Of a DNA stretch of 64,000 bases, positions 44,044-52,240 are shown one piece after another. The stretch lies in NCBI RefSeq assembly GCF_014642855.1, contig NZ_BMJB01000001.1:1984001-2048000 (forward strand), read 5' to 3'. Within the stretch, counting starts at the first letter, position 1. Each line of letters opens with the position of its first letter. This DNA comes from Edaphobacter acidisoli (GTDB taxonomy: Bacteria; Acidobacteriota; Terriglobia; Terriglobales; Acidobacteriaceae). A program made the translations under genes and the position numbers. Below the pieces are notes generated by a model, which saw only the letters and a program-made list of their open reading frames with translations, was not told where the DNA came from and ran no database searches.

Positions 44044-45536
44044 GCCATCTCCTTGAGAACCCCGGCAGCCACAACTACATCGTCAAACGGTACAGTTTTC
44101 TCTCTTAATATTTGAACCTTTTCGTGTCCTTTTCCTGCGAGCAAAACAATATCACCACGCTTGGCGGAATGAATTGCACGACTGATCGCAGCAGCGCGGT
44201 CTGCTTCGACGATGCAATCCGTGCTTGTTTCACGAGCGCCAGTCAGCACCTCTGTGATGATCGCATCTGGATCTTCGCTACGCGGATTGTCGCTGGTCAA
44301 TACCACTAGGTCGCTACCTTCGCTGGCGGCACGCCCCATCTTGGAGCGCTTCGTGCGATCGCGGTCGCCACCACAGCCGAAGAGCGTAATGACACGACCT
44401 CCGCGATCTCTTACAAGTTCACGGGCAAGCGCTATTAGATTGCGTAGCGCATCGTCAGTATGAGCGTAATCGACCACAACCGTGATACCCGTTTCGCCGG
44501 CAGGAACTACCTGAAAGCGCCCAGGAACTTGCTTTAGCCCCTCGGCAGCAACAGCAATCTCCTCCATTGTCAAACCACGAGCCAACGCTGCGCAGGAAGC
44601 AGCCAACAGGTTATACACATTTACCCGGCCAGTCAGCGGAGACCGTATGGGGACTGAGCCTCCGGGCGTTACCCAACGAAATCGTGTCTCCTCTGGAAGA
44701 ATCTGTACATCCTCAACTCGATATTCTGCGACGTGGTTCGATACTGCATACGTCATCAGTCGGGAATCGCGAGCCGCCTCACTGAAGTCTGCAAAATGGA
44801 AATCGTCTGCATTAAGCACAGCTATTCGCGGAGGCGGTGTACCCACCCCGGCAAATAGTTTTGCCTTGGCCGCGAAGTAATTCTCCATTGTGCCGTGATA
44901 GTCGAGGTGATCCTGAGTGAGGTTGGTGAAAATAGCCACGTCCACAGGCAACCTCCAGACGCGCTCCTGGTCGAGCGCATGGCTCGACATTTCCATGACG
45001 GCTTCTGTCGCGCCCGCCTTGACGCCATCGCCGAATATCTCCAGCACATCGCGCGACTCTGGCGTAGTGTGGGGTGATCCACGAACCTCGTCGCCCACGT
45101 GCGTCTCGACCGTTCCGATGAGCACACAAGTGCGGCCTGCGCTTCGAAGCATGGACTCCAGCAAAAAGGCCGTGGTCGTCTTGCCGTTCGTTCCCGTCAC
45201 CGCGCTGAGCGCCAATCTGCGCTCAGGATGCCCCATCACGGATGCACTGATCTCAGCAAGCGCACGGCGTCCATGTTGCACGAGCGCTGCTCCCACAGCG
45301 GGATGCTCGCGCCGCACACGGTCGAAGGCGTCACGCGAATCGGTTATGATCGCGACCGCTCCTTGTGTCAGGGCTGCGTCAATATATCGGTTTCCGTCGG
45401 CGTTCCCGCCACGCATCGCTACGAACACGTCGCCTCGTTGCACCCGGCGCGAGTCGTACTCGACCCCGTTGACGTCCACTGCTGCGTTCGCACTCGCAAG
45501 CGTGGTCAGTTCTGCACATGCATCGTTCCAGTTCAT
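44034..45536 (-). CDS. murE: UDP-MurNAc-L-Ala-D-Glu:meso-diaminopimelate ligase MurE
   Basis: A 500-residue Mur ligase that adds the third amino acid. ATP loop: VTGTNGKTTTAFLLESM; carbamylated-lysine region and NLTQDHLDYHGTMENYFAAK (in part); VVDYAHTDDALRN; GCGGDRDRTKRSKMG. The substrate-selecting motif is DNPRSEDP, which marks meso-diaminopimelate enzymes (lysine enzymes differ here), so the murein should be of the DAP type. The gene lies 47 bp after the penicillin-binding protein gene. Confidence 0.95.
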   Translation of the reverse strand: MNWNDACAELTTLASANAAVDVNGVEYDSRRVQRGDVFVAMRGGNADGNRYIDAALTQGAVAIITDSRDAFDRVRREHPAVGAALVQHGRRALAEISASVMGHPERRLALSAVTGTNGKTTTAFLLESMLRSAGRTCVLIGTVETHVGDEVRGSPHTTPESRDVLEIFGDGVKAGATEAVMEMSSHALDQERVWRLPVDVAIFTNLTQDHLDYHGTMENYFAAKAKLFAGVGTPPPRIAVLNADDFHFADFSEAARDSRLMTYAVSNHVAEYRVEDVQILPEETRFRWVTPGGSVPIRSPLTGRVNVYNLLAASCAALARGLTMEEIAVAAEGLKQVPGRFQVVPAGETGITVVVDYAHTDDALRNLIALARELVRDRGGRVITLFGCGGDRDRTKRSKMGRAASEGSDLVVLTSDNPRSEDPDAIITEVLTGARETSTDCIVEADRAAAISRAIHSAKRGDIVLLAGKGHEKVQILREKTVPFDDVVVAAGVLKEMACG

Positions 45537-45583
45537 CTCAGTGTGATGCTACCGCGAGTTGTCCAATCCGACAGTCTAGGTCT

Positions 45584-47899
45584 CTAACGGGTAAACCTAA
45601 CAATTACTTCAGTCCCCACGGGCACCATCGTCCCTGCGGCCGGAACTTGCTGCCGGGCCATACCATCACCTACCGCCTGCACGCGCAGCCCCACTGCGTC
45701 GGCGCGCTCCACTACGGTGCGCAGGCCAGCTCCATCAAACGATGGGACGGCGACCTTCGCACCAGAATCCACCACCACACCCTTTCGCTGCGCGCTTTCG
45801 GAAACGACAGGCACAGGTGCAGTGTTTGCTGCGTCGCCAGCTGCAATCTTGCTGGCGTTCGAGTGAAATTCCGTTACCGCCTTTGAGGGAAGCAGATTCA
45901 ACACAGCATTGCCCTTTTTCGGCTCGTCAGGCACTGGAGCAGGAGGCGCGGTTGCGGTCTGATTTTCTTTCGATGCATTGTTTGCCCCCGTCCGTAGTGG
46001 ATCATCTGGCGGCAGATTGTTCACATCATCGAACATCGCATTCAGGTCTGCCGTGCTGTTGTCCGGCGAATCGTCCACCAGGTCCTTCGCGGTCAGCATC
46101 TTCATCTCTTTCTTCGTTTTCAATGGCTGATCATGCGGAACGCCAAGATATTCCAGCACCTCCTGTGCCACCTCGGCGAAGACCGGAGCGCTGGTCTCTG
46201 CCCCATACCTGGTGCCGACCGTTGGATTATCGATCACCACCACAACTGAAATCGCTGGATTGCTCACGGGCGCGAATCCCGCAAAGCTGGCCACCAACTT
46301 TGTGTGCGAATAGGTATGGGTTTCGGGATCAATCTTCTGTGCCGTTCCAGTTTTGCCCGCCGAACTGTAGCCATTCAACTGTGCGTTTTTTCCAGTCCCC
46401 TCGGTCACGATGCCTTGCATCATCTTCCGCATCTTCGCCGAAGTCAGCTCGGAGATCACACGGTGCGCACCATCGGGTAGCTTGTCGGGCAATTCGTTCT
46501 CAGGATGGAAGGCAGCGGGCTTCAGCCGGGGATCGCCCTTCATCTCGTCTGTCGATTTGAGCAAGATGTGCGGCGGAAGATAGACGCCGCCATTAGCGAT
46601 TGTGCTCACCATGGAGATCAGTTGGATCGGCGTGACACCAACCTCCTGCCCAATGGCTAGCGAAAGAATGCTGGTCGATCCCCATCGACGTGGAGGCCGC
46701 AGCAGCCCGCGCGTCTCACTGGGCAATTCGATCCCGCTGCGCTCGCCAAATCCGTACGCTTTCATATAGTGGTAAAACTTGTCCGCACCGAGTTTCAGGG
46801 CCATTTTCGCGGCCCCCACATCGCTCGACCGCTCTAGCGCCTTCTGAACCGTCACCACTCCCAGGCCGCGGTCGGAACGATCATCGTGCAACGTTCGCCC
46901 GTACATCGTCATCTGCCCGCCCTGGCAATCGACCATGTCCGTGGGCTCTACACCGGCACCGTCGATGGCCGCAGAATATGTAACGAGCTTGAAGGTCGAT
47001 CCCGGCTCGTAGACATCACTCACCGCAAGATCAGTCAGTGAGCCCGGCTGCATATGTCGCGAGTCGTTCGGGTTGAACCTCGGCGAAATAGCCAGCGCGA
47101 GAATCTGCCCCGTGTGCGGGTCCTGCACCACGACCACGCCATGCAGCGCCTTCATCTTCTGCATCTGTGCATCGAGCGCCCGCTCGGCCATGTACTGAAT
47201 ATTGGCGTCGATGGAGAGCACGAGGTTCTCACCCGGCATCGGCTGACTCTCCTCGCTATCGAGTACATGACGGCGCGCATCCACGGCAGTCAGCACATGC
47301 CCCGGAACTCCATGCAGGTCGTCATCATACTCGCGCTCCAATCCACCAAGGCCAACATCGTCTGTACCTACATAGCCAAGTACCTCAGCTGCCAGATCGT
47401 TATTCGGGTAGAAGCGCTTGAACTCCTTCTGAAAATAGACGCCCTTGAGGTTGAGCTCGCGCACACGCTCAGCAGTTTCGGGGTCAAGCTTGCGCGCTAC
47501 CCAAGCGAAGTTGCGCGATGCGTTGAAGCGGGCCAGCATCTGCTGCTTCGAGGTAAACCTATCGTCTGGATCCTTATGGACAATCTCTGAAAGGATCTCA
47601 GCCGCGCTCTCGCGGTTATCGCCCAGTTCGGACGGTACGGCATAGACGCTGTCCGTTTGCACCGTGACAGCAAGCGCACGCAGATTGCGATCATAGAGCA
47701 CGCCGCGCCGGGGAGCGACCTCGAAGGTGCGTTGCTGCTGCTGCGCCGCGCGCTCAATGTAGTGATGGTGCTCAAAGACCTGCAACCACACCAGCCGGAC
47801 GGCAATCATGCCCATCCAGAAGCAAAAGAAGAGCGCCACATACGCAAACCGTATTCTCCGGATAGGAGCGGTCAGGGTCTGCCGGGGCGCTTTGTTCAT
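45584..47899 (-). CDS. ftsI: class B penicillin-binding protein (FtsI/PBP2B-like) with PASTA domain
   Basis: A 771-residue septal transpeptidase. One membrane anchor (residues about 19-39), a dimerisation domain (RRGVLYDRNLRALAVTV), and a transpeptidase with STFK (Ser 301, Lys 304), SSD at 358-360 in place of the usual SSN or SXN, and KTG (516-518). A Pro/Ala/Asn-rich spacer (about 620-700) leads to one C-terminal PASTA domain (VAVPSFDGAGLRTVVERADA, in part). PASTA modules are unusual for Gram-negative FtsI but common in related Acidobacteriota. It works with FtsW. It begins 48 bp after ftsL. Confidence 0.93.
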   Translation of the reverse strand: MNKAPRQTLTAPIRRIRFAYVALFFCFWMGMIAVRLVWLQVFEHHHYIERAAQQQQRTFEVAPRRGVLYDRNLRALAVTVQTDSVYAVPSELGDNRESAAEILSEIVHKDPDDRFTSKQQMLARFNASRNFAWVARKLDPETAERVRELNLKGVYFQKEFKRFYPNNDLAAEVLGYVGTDDVGLGGLEREYDDDLHGVPGHVLTAVDARRHVLDSEESQPMPGENLVLSIDANIQYMAERALDAQMQKMKALHGVVVVQDPHTGQILALAISPRFNPNDSRHMQPGSLTDLAVSDVYEPGSTFKLVTYSAAIDGAGVEPTDMVDCQGGQMTMYGRTLHDDRSDRGLGVVTVQKALERSSDVGAAKMALKLGADKFYHYMKAYGFGERSGIELPSETRGLLRPPRRWGSTSILSLAIGQEVGVTPIQLISMVSTIANGGVYLPPHILLKSTDEMKGDPRLKPAAFHPENELPDKLPDGAHRVISELTSAKMRKMMQGIVTEGTGKNAQLNGYSSAGKTGTAQKIDPETHTYSHTKLVASFAGFAPVSNPAISVVVVIDNPTVGTRYGAETSAPVFAEVAQEVLEYLGVPHDQPLKTKKEMKMLTAKDLVDDSPDNSTADLNAMFDDVNNLPPDDPLRTGANNASKENQTATAPPAPVPDEPKKGNAVLNLLPSKAVTEFHSNASKIAAGDAANTAPVPVVSESAQRKGVVVDSGAKVAVPSFDGAGLRTVVERADAVGLRVQAVGDGMARQQVPAAGTMVPVGTEVIVRFTR

Positions 47900-47947
47900 C
47901 TTGGTCCTGCTTGTCTATTTAGAATACGGCACACTCTCCGAGCGTGG

Positions 47948-48469
47948 CTATTGCGCCAATTGAATCCCTGGCACGTGCGCCTGCGCCAATATCGGAGCGT
48001 TCATGTCGCTACCATTGGGCCTCACAACCTGGCCTGGTTGAGGAGCAGCCAAACCAAGCTGCTTTGCCAGTGTGTCGATCCGTTCAGGATCAGTCAGTTG
48101 TGCCTCAGTCAGTCGGAGTTGTCGGTTCTGCTCACGCAGTTGCTCCACTTGCTGCTTCTGCACTTCGACATGGTAGCCAACTTCAATCGCGGAGAAGTGC
48201 TGCCAGACATAGACCATCACGAGCATGAAGAGCACACTCATTACAACACTGAACTGGCGCATCTCACGGCGACGCACCGGATCATCGGCCTTCACGATAC
48301 GGCTGTTATCGATGTACTTAGCAAAGAAAACTTCAGGCGTCGGCCCACGGCGCGCGCGGCGCTGCGCATCAAAGAGAGCGCGATTGCGCTCGGCCACGGT
48401 CTGGGTACGCCCCTTCGCCCGTGCGCTCATCATTTCCAGTTGCTGTCCTGCCATCGCCGAAGCTGCCAT
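47948..48469 (-). CDS. ftsL: FtsL-like septum protein
   Basis: A 173-residue bitopic protein. A basic N-terminal region (about residues 15-70, ARAKGRTQTVAERNRALFDA) precedes one transmembrane helix (about 73-93, FSVVMSVLFMLVMVYVWQHF) and a short coiled coil (VQKQQVEQLREQNRQLRLTE), then the LTDPERIDTLAKQLGL motif typical of FtsL/DivIC-like proteins. The start is ATG 48469, with GAGGTGG five bases upstream; the open frame extends further but without such support. Identification rests on position between rsmH and ftsI plus topology, as usual for this poorly conserved family. Confidence 0.85.
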   Translation of the reverse strand: MAASAMAGQQLEMMSARAKGRTQTVAERNRALFDAQRRARRGPTPEVFFAKYIDNSRIVKADDPVRRREMRQFSVVMSVLFMLVMVYVWQHFSAIEVGYHVEVQKQQVEQLREQNRQLRLTEAQLTDPERIDTLAKQLGLAAPQPGQVVRPNGSDMNAPILAQAHVPGIQLAQ

Positions 48470-48673
48470 GGACCACCTCGTTATTTCCGAATCCTTATCT
48501 CTTTGCCGCTCCTCAAAAATACGAACCGGGCCGGGATCGCTATTTGAAGGAAGGGACTTTGTGTTACTGAGTTGTCTTTCGCCAGAAAGAAGGTGGGACA
48601 ACCCCGGCCCGATCACTTGTCGCTGCATGTGCCTTCAAAACACATGCAACCAAACTTGCTACCAAACTTTTTC

Positions 48674-49567
48674 TTACCGCTTCTCCGCCGCTCTTAGCTT
48701 CGCGCTGCGCGATCGCGGATTCTTTCTCTCTTCCTCTTCGCCGGCAACCACCGGCTTCTTCGTCAACACCTCAAACTCACCGTTCCGGGCAGCCTCACGA
48801 AACGCATCCTTCACCAACCGGTCTTCCAACGAGTGGAAGCTGATAAGCACCAGCCTCCCACCCGGCTTCAGAAGAAATCCCGCGCTCTTGAGCAGCGATT
48901 GAATCTCTCCCAACTCGTTATTCACTCGAATCCGGAGTGCCTGAAAGGTCCTGGTCGCAGGATGAATCTTGTCGCCTTTCATTGAAGGGGCCGCGGCCGA
49001 TACTACTCTGGCTAACTCTGCCGTCGTCGTAATCGGCCGGGCCCTCACAATGGCTCTGGCGATTCTCCGCGACCTCCTTTCCTCTCCGAATTCGTAAATC
49101 AGGTTGGCGAGCTCTTCTTCGTCCGCCTGATTTACCACTTGCTCGGCCGTCTCCCCAATTAGCGGATTCATCCGCATGTCTAAGGGGCCTTCCGACCGAA
49201 AACTGAATCCTCTGTGCGCCTCGTCCAGTTGCAGGCTGCTTACGCCAAAGTCCGCAAGCAAACCGTCCAGGCTTCCGGGCGCGATCACCTGCGCCGCTTC
49301 GGAAAATGCCCTCGGCTCAAACAGCACCTCTGGCATCTCGGTGGCAAGTTCGGCACGAACCTCGTCGAGCCTCGCCCTGCCCAACTGCATCGCCTTCGGG
49401 TCGCGGTCGAAGCAGATCAGCCTGCCCCTCGCGCCCAGCTTCTTTGCAATCTCCGAAGAGTGCCCTGCAAGCCCCATCGTCAAATCTGCTACGACGCAGC
49501 CAGGCCGCACATTCAGATACTTCAAAGCTTCTTCTAAAAGAACCGGCACATGCTCGGGTCTAGCCAT
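48674..49567 (-). CDS. rsmH: 16S rRNA m4C1402 methyltransferase RsmH
   Basis: A 297-residue SAM-dependent methyltransferase that modifies C1402 of 16S rRNA in the P site. Motifs: EHVPVLLEEALKYL at the start, DLTMGLAGHSSEIAKKL for SAM binding (the family usually has GGGHS), DGLLADFGVSSLQLDEAHRG, GEERRSRRIARAIVRAR and LISFHSLEDRLVKDAF. The ATG at 49567 matches the family N-terminus; an upstream in-frame start at 49636 would add 23 unrelated residues. It lies 46 bp after mraZ. Confidence 0.95.
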   Translation of the reverse strand: MARPEHVPVLLEEALKYLNVRPGCVVADLTMGLAGHSSEIAKKLGARGRLICFDRDPKAMQLGRARLDEVRAELATEMPEVLFEPRAFSEAAQVIAPGSLDGLLADFGVSSLQLDEAHRGFSFRSEGPLDMRMNPLIGETAEQVVNQADEEELANLIYEFGEERRSRRIARAIVRARPITTTAELARVVSAAAPSMKGDKIHPATRTFQALRIRVNNELGEIQSLLKSAGFLLKPGGRLVLISFHSLEDRLVKDAFREAARNGEFEVLTKKPVVAGEEEERKNPRSRSAKLRAAEKR

Positions 49568-49613
49568 CTCGTCGCGCCTTGTGCTGCCCCTGAGGGCCAA
49601 ACTTCCAAAACCA

Positions 49614-50069
49614 CTAGCTGTTCGTCTTCTCGGCAAACGCAGCCAGATCGCTTGCCGTCAACTCCACTGCGCCGCCGGTGCCCTGCACCTCAGCCTTGAA
49701 CATCTCAGCGTTGACGACCTCAAGAAACGTCTGGGATCCAAGAACGTTCACTTCGCCAACCACTTTGGCCGTCTCGCGCAGCAGTTGAGGAATCAACAGC
49801 CTGCCCTGCGCGTCCATCTCTGCCATCTGTCCGTAATAGTTCGTCACGTCCAGAAACTTTTTGCGGACCGGGTCCATCGAGGAAAGCTTCGCTACCTGCG
49901 CCTCGATCTTTTCCCACTCCTTGAGCGGATGTATCTGTGCGCGCTTGCCATCAAGGCTGGTGATGTAGAACTGCGGCCCGTACACCTCATCAACACGACG
50001 CTTGAAGTCGGCCGGCAGCTTCAGCCTGCCTTTCTCGTCCACGCGCGTTGGGTGATTTCCGCGAAACAT
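49614..50069 (-). CDS. mraZ: transcriptional regulator MraZ
   Basis: A 151-residue protein with two SpoVT-AbrB-like DNA-binding halves ([20 protein letters not shown] at the N-terminus and [18 protein letters not shown] in the middle). MraZ forms rings that bind spaced TGG-type repeats upstream of its own operon and repress the division and cell wall cluster. It is the first gene of the cluster; matching repeats lie 85-117 bp upstream. Confidence 0.95.
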   Translation of the reverse strand: MFRGNHPTRVDEKGRLKLPADFKRRVDEVYGPQFYITSLDGKRAQIHPLKEWEKIEAQVAKLSSMDPVRKKFLDVTNYYGQMAEMDAQGRLLIPQLLRETAKVVGEVNVLGSQTFLEVVNAEMFKAEVQGTGGAVELTASDLAAFAEKTNS

Positions 50070-50153
50070 GACAACCTCGATACCTCTTGCCGCTCAGCTC
50101 TTCAAACCAGACCCTCCGGGGATAAAATCTACTCAAGATGTACCAGAGCTGGT

Positions 50154-50186
50154 CCCCTTTAGACCATTTCTAACCACTTCGCTCCA
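50154..50186 (-). promoter_or_regulatory. putative MraZ operator, four boxes at 10-bp spacing
   Basis: Read on the minus strand, TGG begins at 50186, 50176 and 50166 and GGG at 50156, exactly 10 bp apart (TGGAG, TGGTT, TGGTC, GGGAC, each followed by five other bases). MraZ boxes in other bacteria are 3-4 TGGGN-type repeats with 5-bp spacers, the same geometry. They lie 85-117 bp before the mraZ start. A clear -35/-10 pair was not identified. Confidence 0.6.
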
Positions 50187-50505
50187 CCATCCTCACGCAA
50201 CACCCCCTCGCTGTAAAGCACTAAATTGCGCAAATCTGTGCATTTCCCGGAATGAAATGTGGAAAACTCAGCCTCTGGTGGACTACAAGTAGGTACCCAC
50301 TACATCTTGTGTTTGCGTATTTGGTTCATACCTCGGGTGACACTTGCGGAGCCCCAAGTCATCTGGTACGCGAAAAAAAAGCGAAAACGGGCCGCAAGAT
50401 ATGTCTGATCTCACGCGCTGTCGCATCCCTCTTTAAAGTCTGAGGGCCGGAGCGTCTTTTCGACAGCCCCAGCCCGATAGCGCGATTCATCCTGCCGAGC
50501 GACCT
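50187..50505. other. intergenic region upstream of the dcw operon
   Basis: About 320 bp with no supported gene. It contains an AT-richer stretch near 50210-50290 and an A-run near 50372. A 63-codon frame at 50252-50443 (plus) has no ribosome-binding site and no recognisable product. The promoter for mraZ is probably near the operator boxes. Confidence 0.4.
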
Positions 50506-50985
50506 TCACTCCGCCGCTGATATCTGCCACTTCCGCTTCAACACCCCGCCCATTCCCAGCAATCCGCTACCCAGCAGCAGAAGGCTCGAAGGCTCCGGAG
50601 TCGGAGCCGGCGACGAAAGCTTCGAGATCGTGAGCATGCCATTCCCAAAGACGTCGAAATAGGTTCCTACGCTCTCGACGTTGGTATGGAAATAGAGAAC
50701 GTCCCCGCCAGCCTGTGAGTTGGTGATGAAGCAGGCGTCAAACCCGTTATAGCAACCATTGAGTATCGGATATGCGCTGACCGACAAAATCGACCCCTGG
50801 CTGCCCGTTCCGGTCGCCGGTATATAGGTGGTTGTGCTGGTGAGAATGGATGGAGAATCAAAAGTTGCGTCCGTCGTAGTCTGCCCGTTATTGAACACAA
50901 CGTTGTACTGAAATGTGTCCGCATGGGCGACCAGGCTTGCTGAAGCTATCAAAGCGGATGCGAGCAGCAGAGAGATACGTTTCAT
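50506..50985 (-). CDS. PEP-CTERM sorting-domain protein
   Basis: A 159-residue exported protein. Signal peptide residues 1-22 (MKRISLLLASALIASASLVA), a beta-rich central part (about 23-125) with two Cys in LNGCYNGFDACFITN, and a PEP-CTERM signal (TPEPSSLLLLGSGLLGMGG, then LKRKW). The start is ATG 50985 with GGGAAGG just upstream; longer in-frame starts lack a signal peptide. It is unrelated in its central part to the PEP-CTERM protein at 36868-37455. No exosortase in the window. Confidence 0.88.
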   Translation of the reverse strand: MKRISLLLASALIASASLVAHADTFQYNVVFNNGQTTTDATFDSPSILTSTTTYIPATGTGSQGSILSVSAYPILNGCYNGFDACFITNSQAGGDVLYFHTNVESVGTYFDVFGNGMLTISKLSSPAPTPEPSSLLLLGSGLLGMGGVLKRKWQISAAE

Positions 50986-51334
50986 GAACCTTCCCTTAAG
51001 TGTGAGTAATGTGCAGGTTGCAAACTCATCCAAGCAAGCAGATAGCCAAACCGATTGGCGCAGAAACCCCCAACAAAACGTCCTCCTCCTCGGCCCAAAA
51101 AGCGCTTTCATGCAAGAAATTGCATGGACGAGGGTACATTTTGAGGAATTTAACTATTGCGGTAACTGGTGCCTCAAGACACGGTTATATCTGAGCGAAG
51201 AACCCCGGGCAGTTGCTTTTGCAGTTGCTTCTTGCTTGTCATTCCCGAAGGGAATCCGCGTCTGCTGTTGCGGTTGCATTTCCATTCCATAACCGCAGGC
51301 GGAGGAATCTGCTGTTCCTCAGCCCAGCCACTAC
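50986..51334. repeat. intergenic repeats upstream of the PEP-CTERM gene
   Basis: About 350 bp without a gene. 51239-51317 has GTCATTCCCGAAGGGAATCC (self-complementary ATTCCC/GGGAAT) followed by another member of the GCATTTCCATTCC...GGAGGAATCTGC family (51275-51317). A plus-strand frame at 51169-51450 is a translation of these repeats. Confidence 0.65.
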
Positions 51335-51600
51335 CCTGTCAAGCCCCCAAACCATCCAACCCAAACAAAACAGACAACTTCCACGTGGCGGTTAAGTTTC
51401 CGGCATCTGCTACACTTAAATCAGGGATCCGATCAGGCCGGAAGCGCTAAAACCGATGCCAATTCTGGCATTAATCTATATTTATGAAGATTTTACGGGA
51501 CACCAAGGTACCCCACTCCAATAGAATCAAGACTTTAGCAAAGTACCCCCTACCATAAGCCCAATGAATGGAAGACTTTAGTACTTAAGTATGGGGGAGG
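51335..51600. repeat. repeat region F, right copy, beside the DUF2127 gene
   Basis: CCTGTCAAGCCCCCAAACC (51335), CACGTGGCGGTTAAGTTT (51382), AAGACTTTA at 51529 and 51572 with a variant near 51487, and AAAGTACCCCCTACC then GGGGGAGGGGGTACC. It is related to 37521-37803, in the same orientation. Together they bracket the dcw cluster and the second PEP-CTERM gene. Confidence 0.7.
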
Positions 51601-51620
51601 GGGTACCCACTGGAAACACC

Positions 51621-52148
51621 TTAATCCAGGCTCTCAGCCTTCGTCCGCCGCAGCAGCCAGAGCAGGTAAGCCAGGACGGCAAGATTAATCAGCAGCAGCC
51701 CCACCCGAAACGCCGTCGGATGCCGCACCAGCTCATACAGCTCCCACGGCAGAAACATCATCGTCAGGCTGAGCGTCAGGTACTCGGCCCAGACCTTTTC
51801 CAGCACCAGGCCAATCCCCTCGGTCAGCGCAACCGCCGAGTAGCCAAACGTCGCCACGCCAATCTGCTTCAGCCGGTGCGCGTCGATCAGGTCGGCCTTA
51901 TTCAACAGGATTGCCACAAATCGGCTCTCAGGGTCAAACTTGAGCGCGACCGCCAAACGCATAATCTCATCGCTGATGTCTTTGTGCAGCAGGTGCACAA
52001 CACCCACTCCGATGAGGAAGAAGAGGATCGACTTGCCTAGCTTGAACAGGCCAATCAGTAGAAGCCCTCGGTCGTGCGCATGATGCTTCCTGTATGCTTT
52101 GACCCTTGCTCCGGCCAGTCTCGCTTCGCTGATAGTCCCGTTCTGCAT
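51621..52148 (-). CDS. DUF2127 membrane protein
   Basis: A 175-residue integral membrane protein with about four hydrophobic segments. The pattern LLLIGLFKLGKSILFFLIGV, then LLHKDISDEIMRLA, KFDPESRFVAILLNKADLID and TEGIGLVLEKVWAEYLTL, ending FLPWELYELVRHPTAFRV, is that of DUF2127. No function is established for the family. It lies 92 bp after dxs on the same strand and may be cotranscribed with it. Confidence 0.85.
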   Translation of the reverse strand: MQNGTISEARLAGARVKAYRKHHAHDRGLLLIGLFKLGKSILFFLIGVGVVHLLHKDISDEIMRLAVALKFDPESRFVAILLNKADLIDAHRLKQIGVATFGYSAVALTEGIGLVLEKVWAEYLTLSLTMMFLPWELYELVRHPTAFRVGLLLINLAVLAYLLWLLRRTKAESLD

Positions 52149-52240
52149 CGAATCCAGTCTTCAGTTGACGAGCAGAGCAGGGGAATGTCAACGGCGCAAA
52201 GGTGGCAGGCCAGGATTGTCATTCCGTAAGAGTGGGGGAA

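Noticed and set aside
51169..51450. 93-codon plus-strand frame
   Set aside because: Runs through two repeat families; no homology features or ribosome-binding site.
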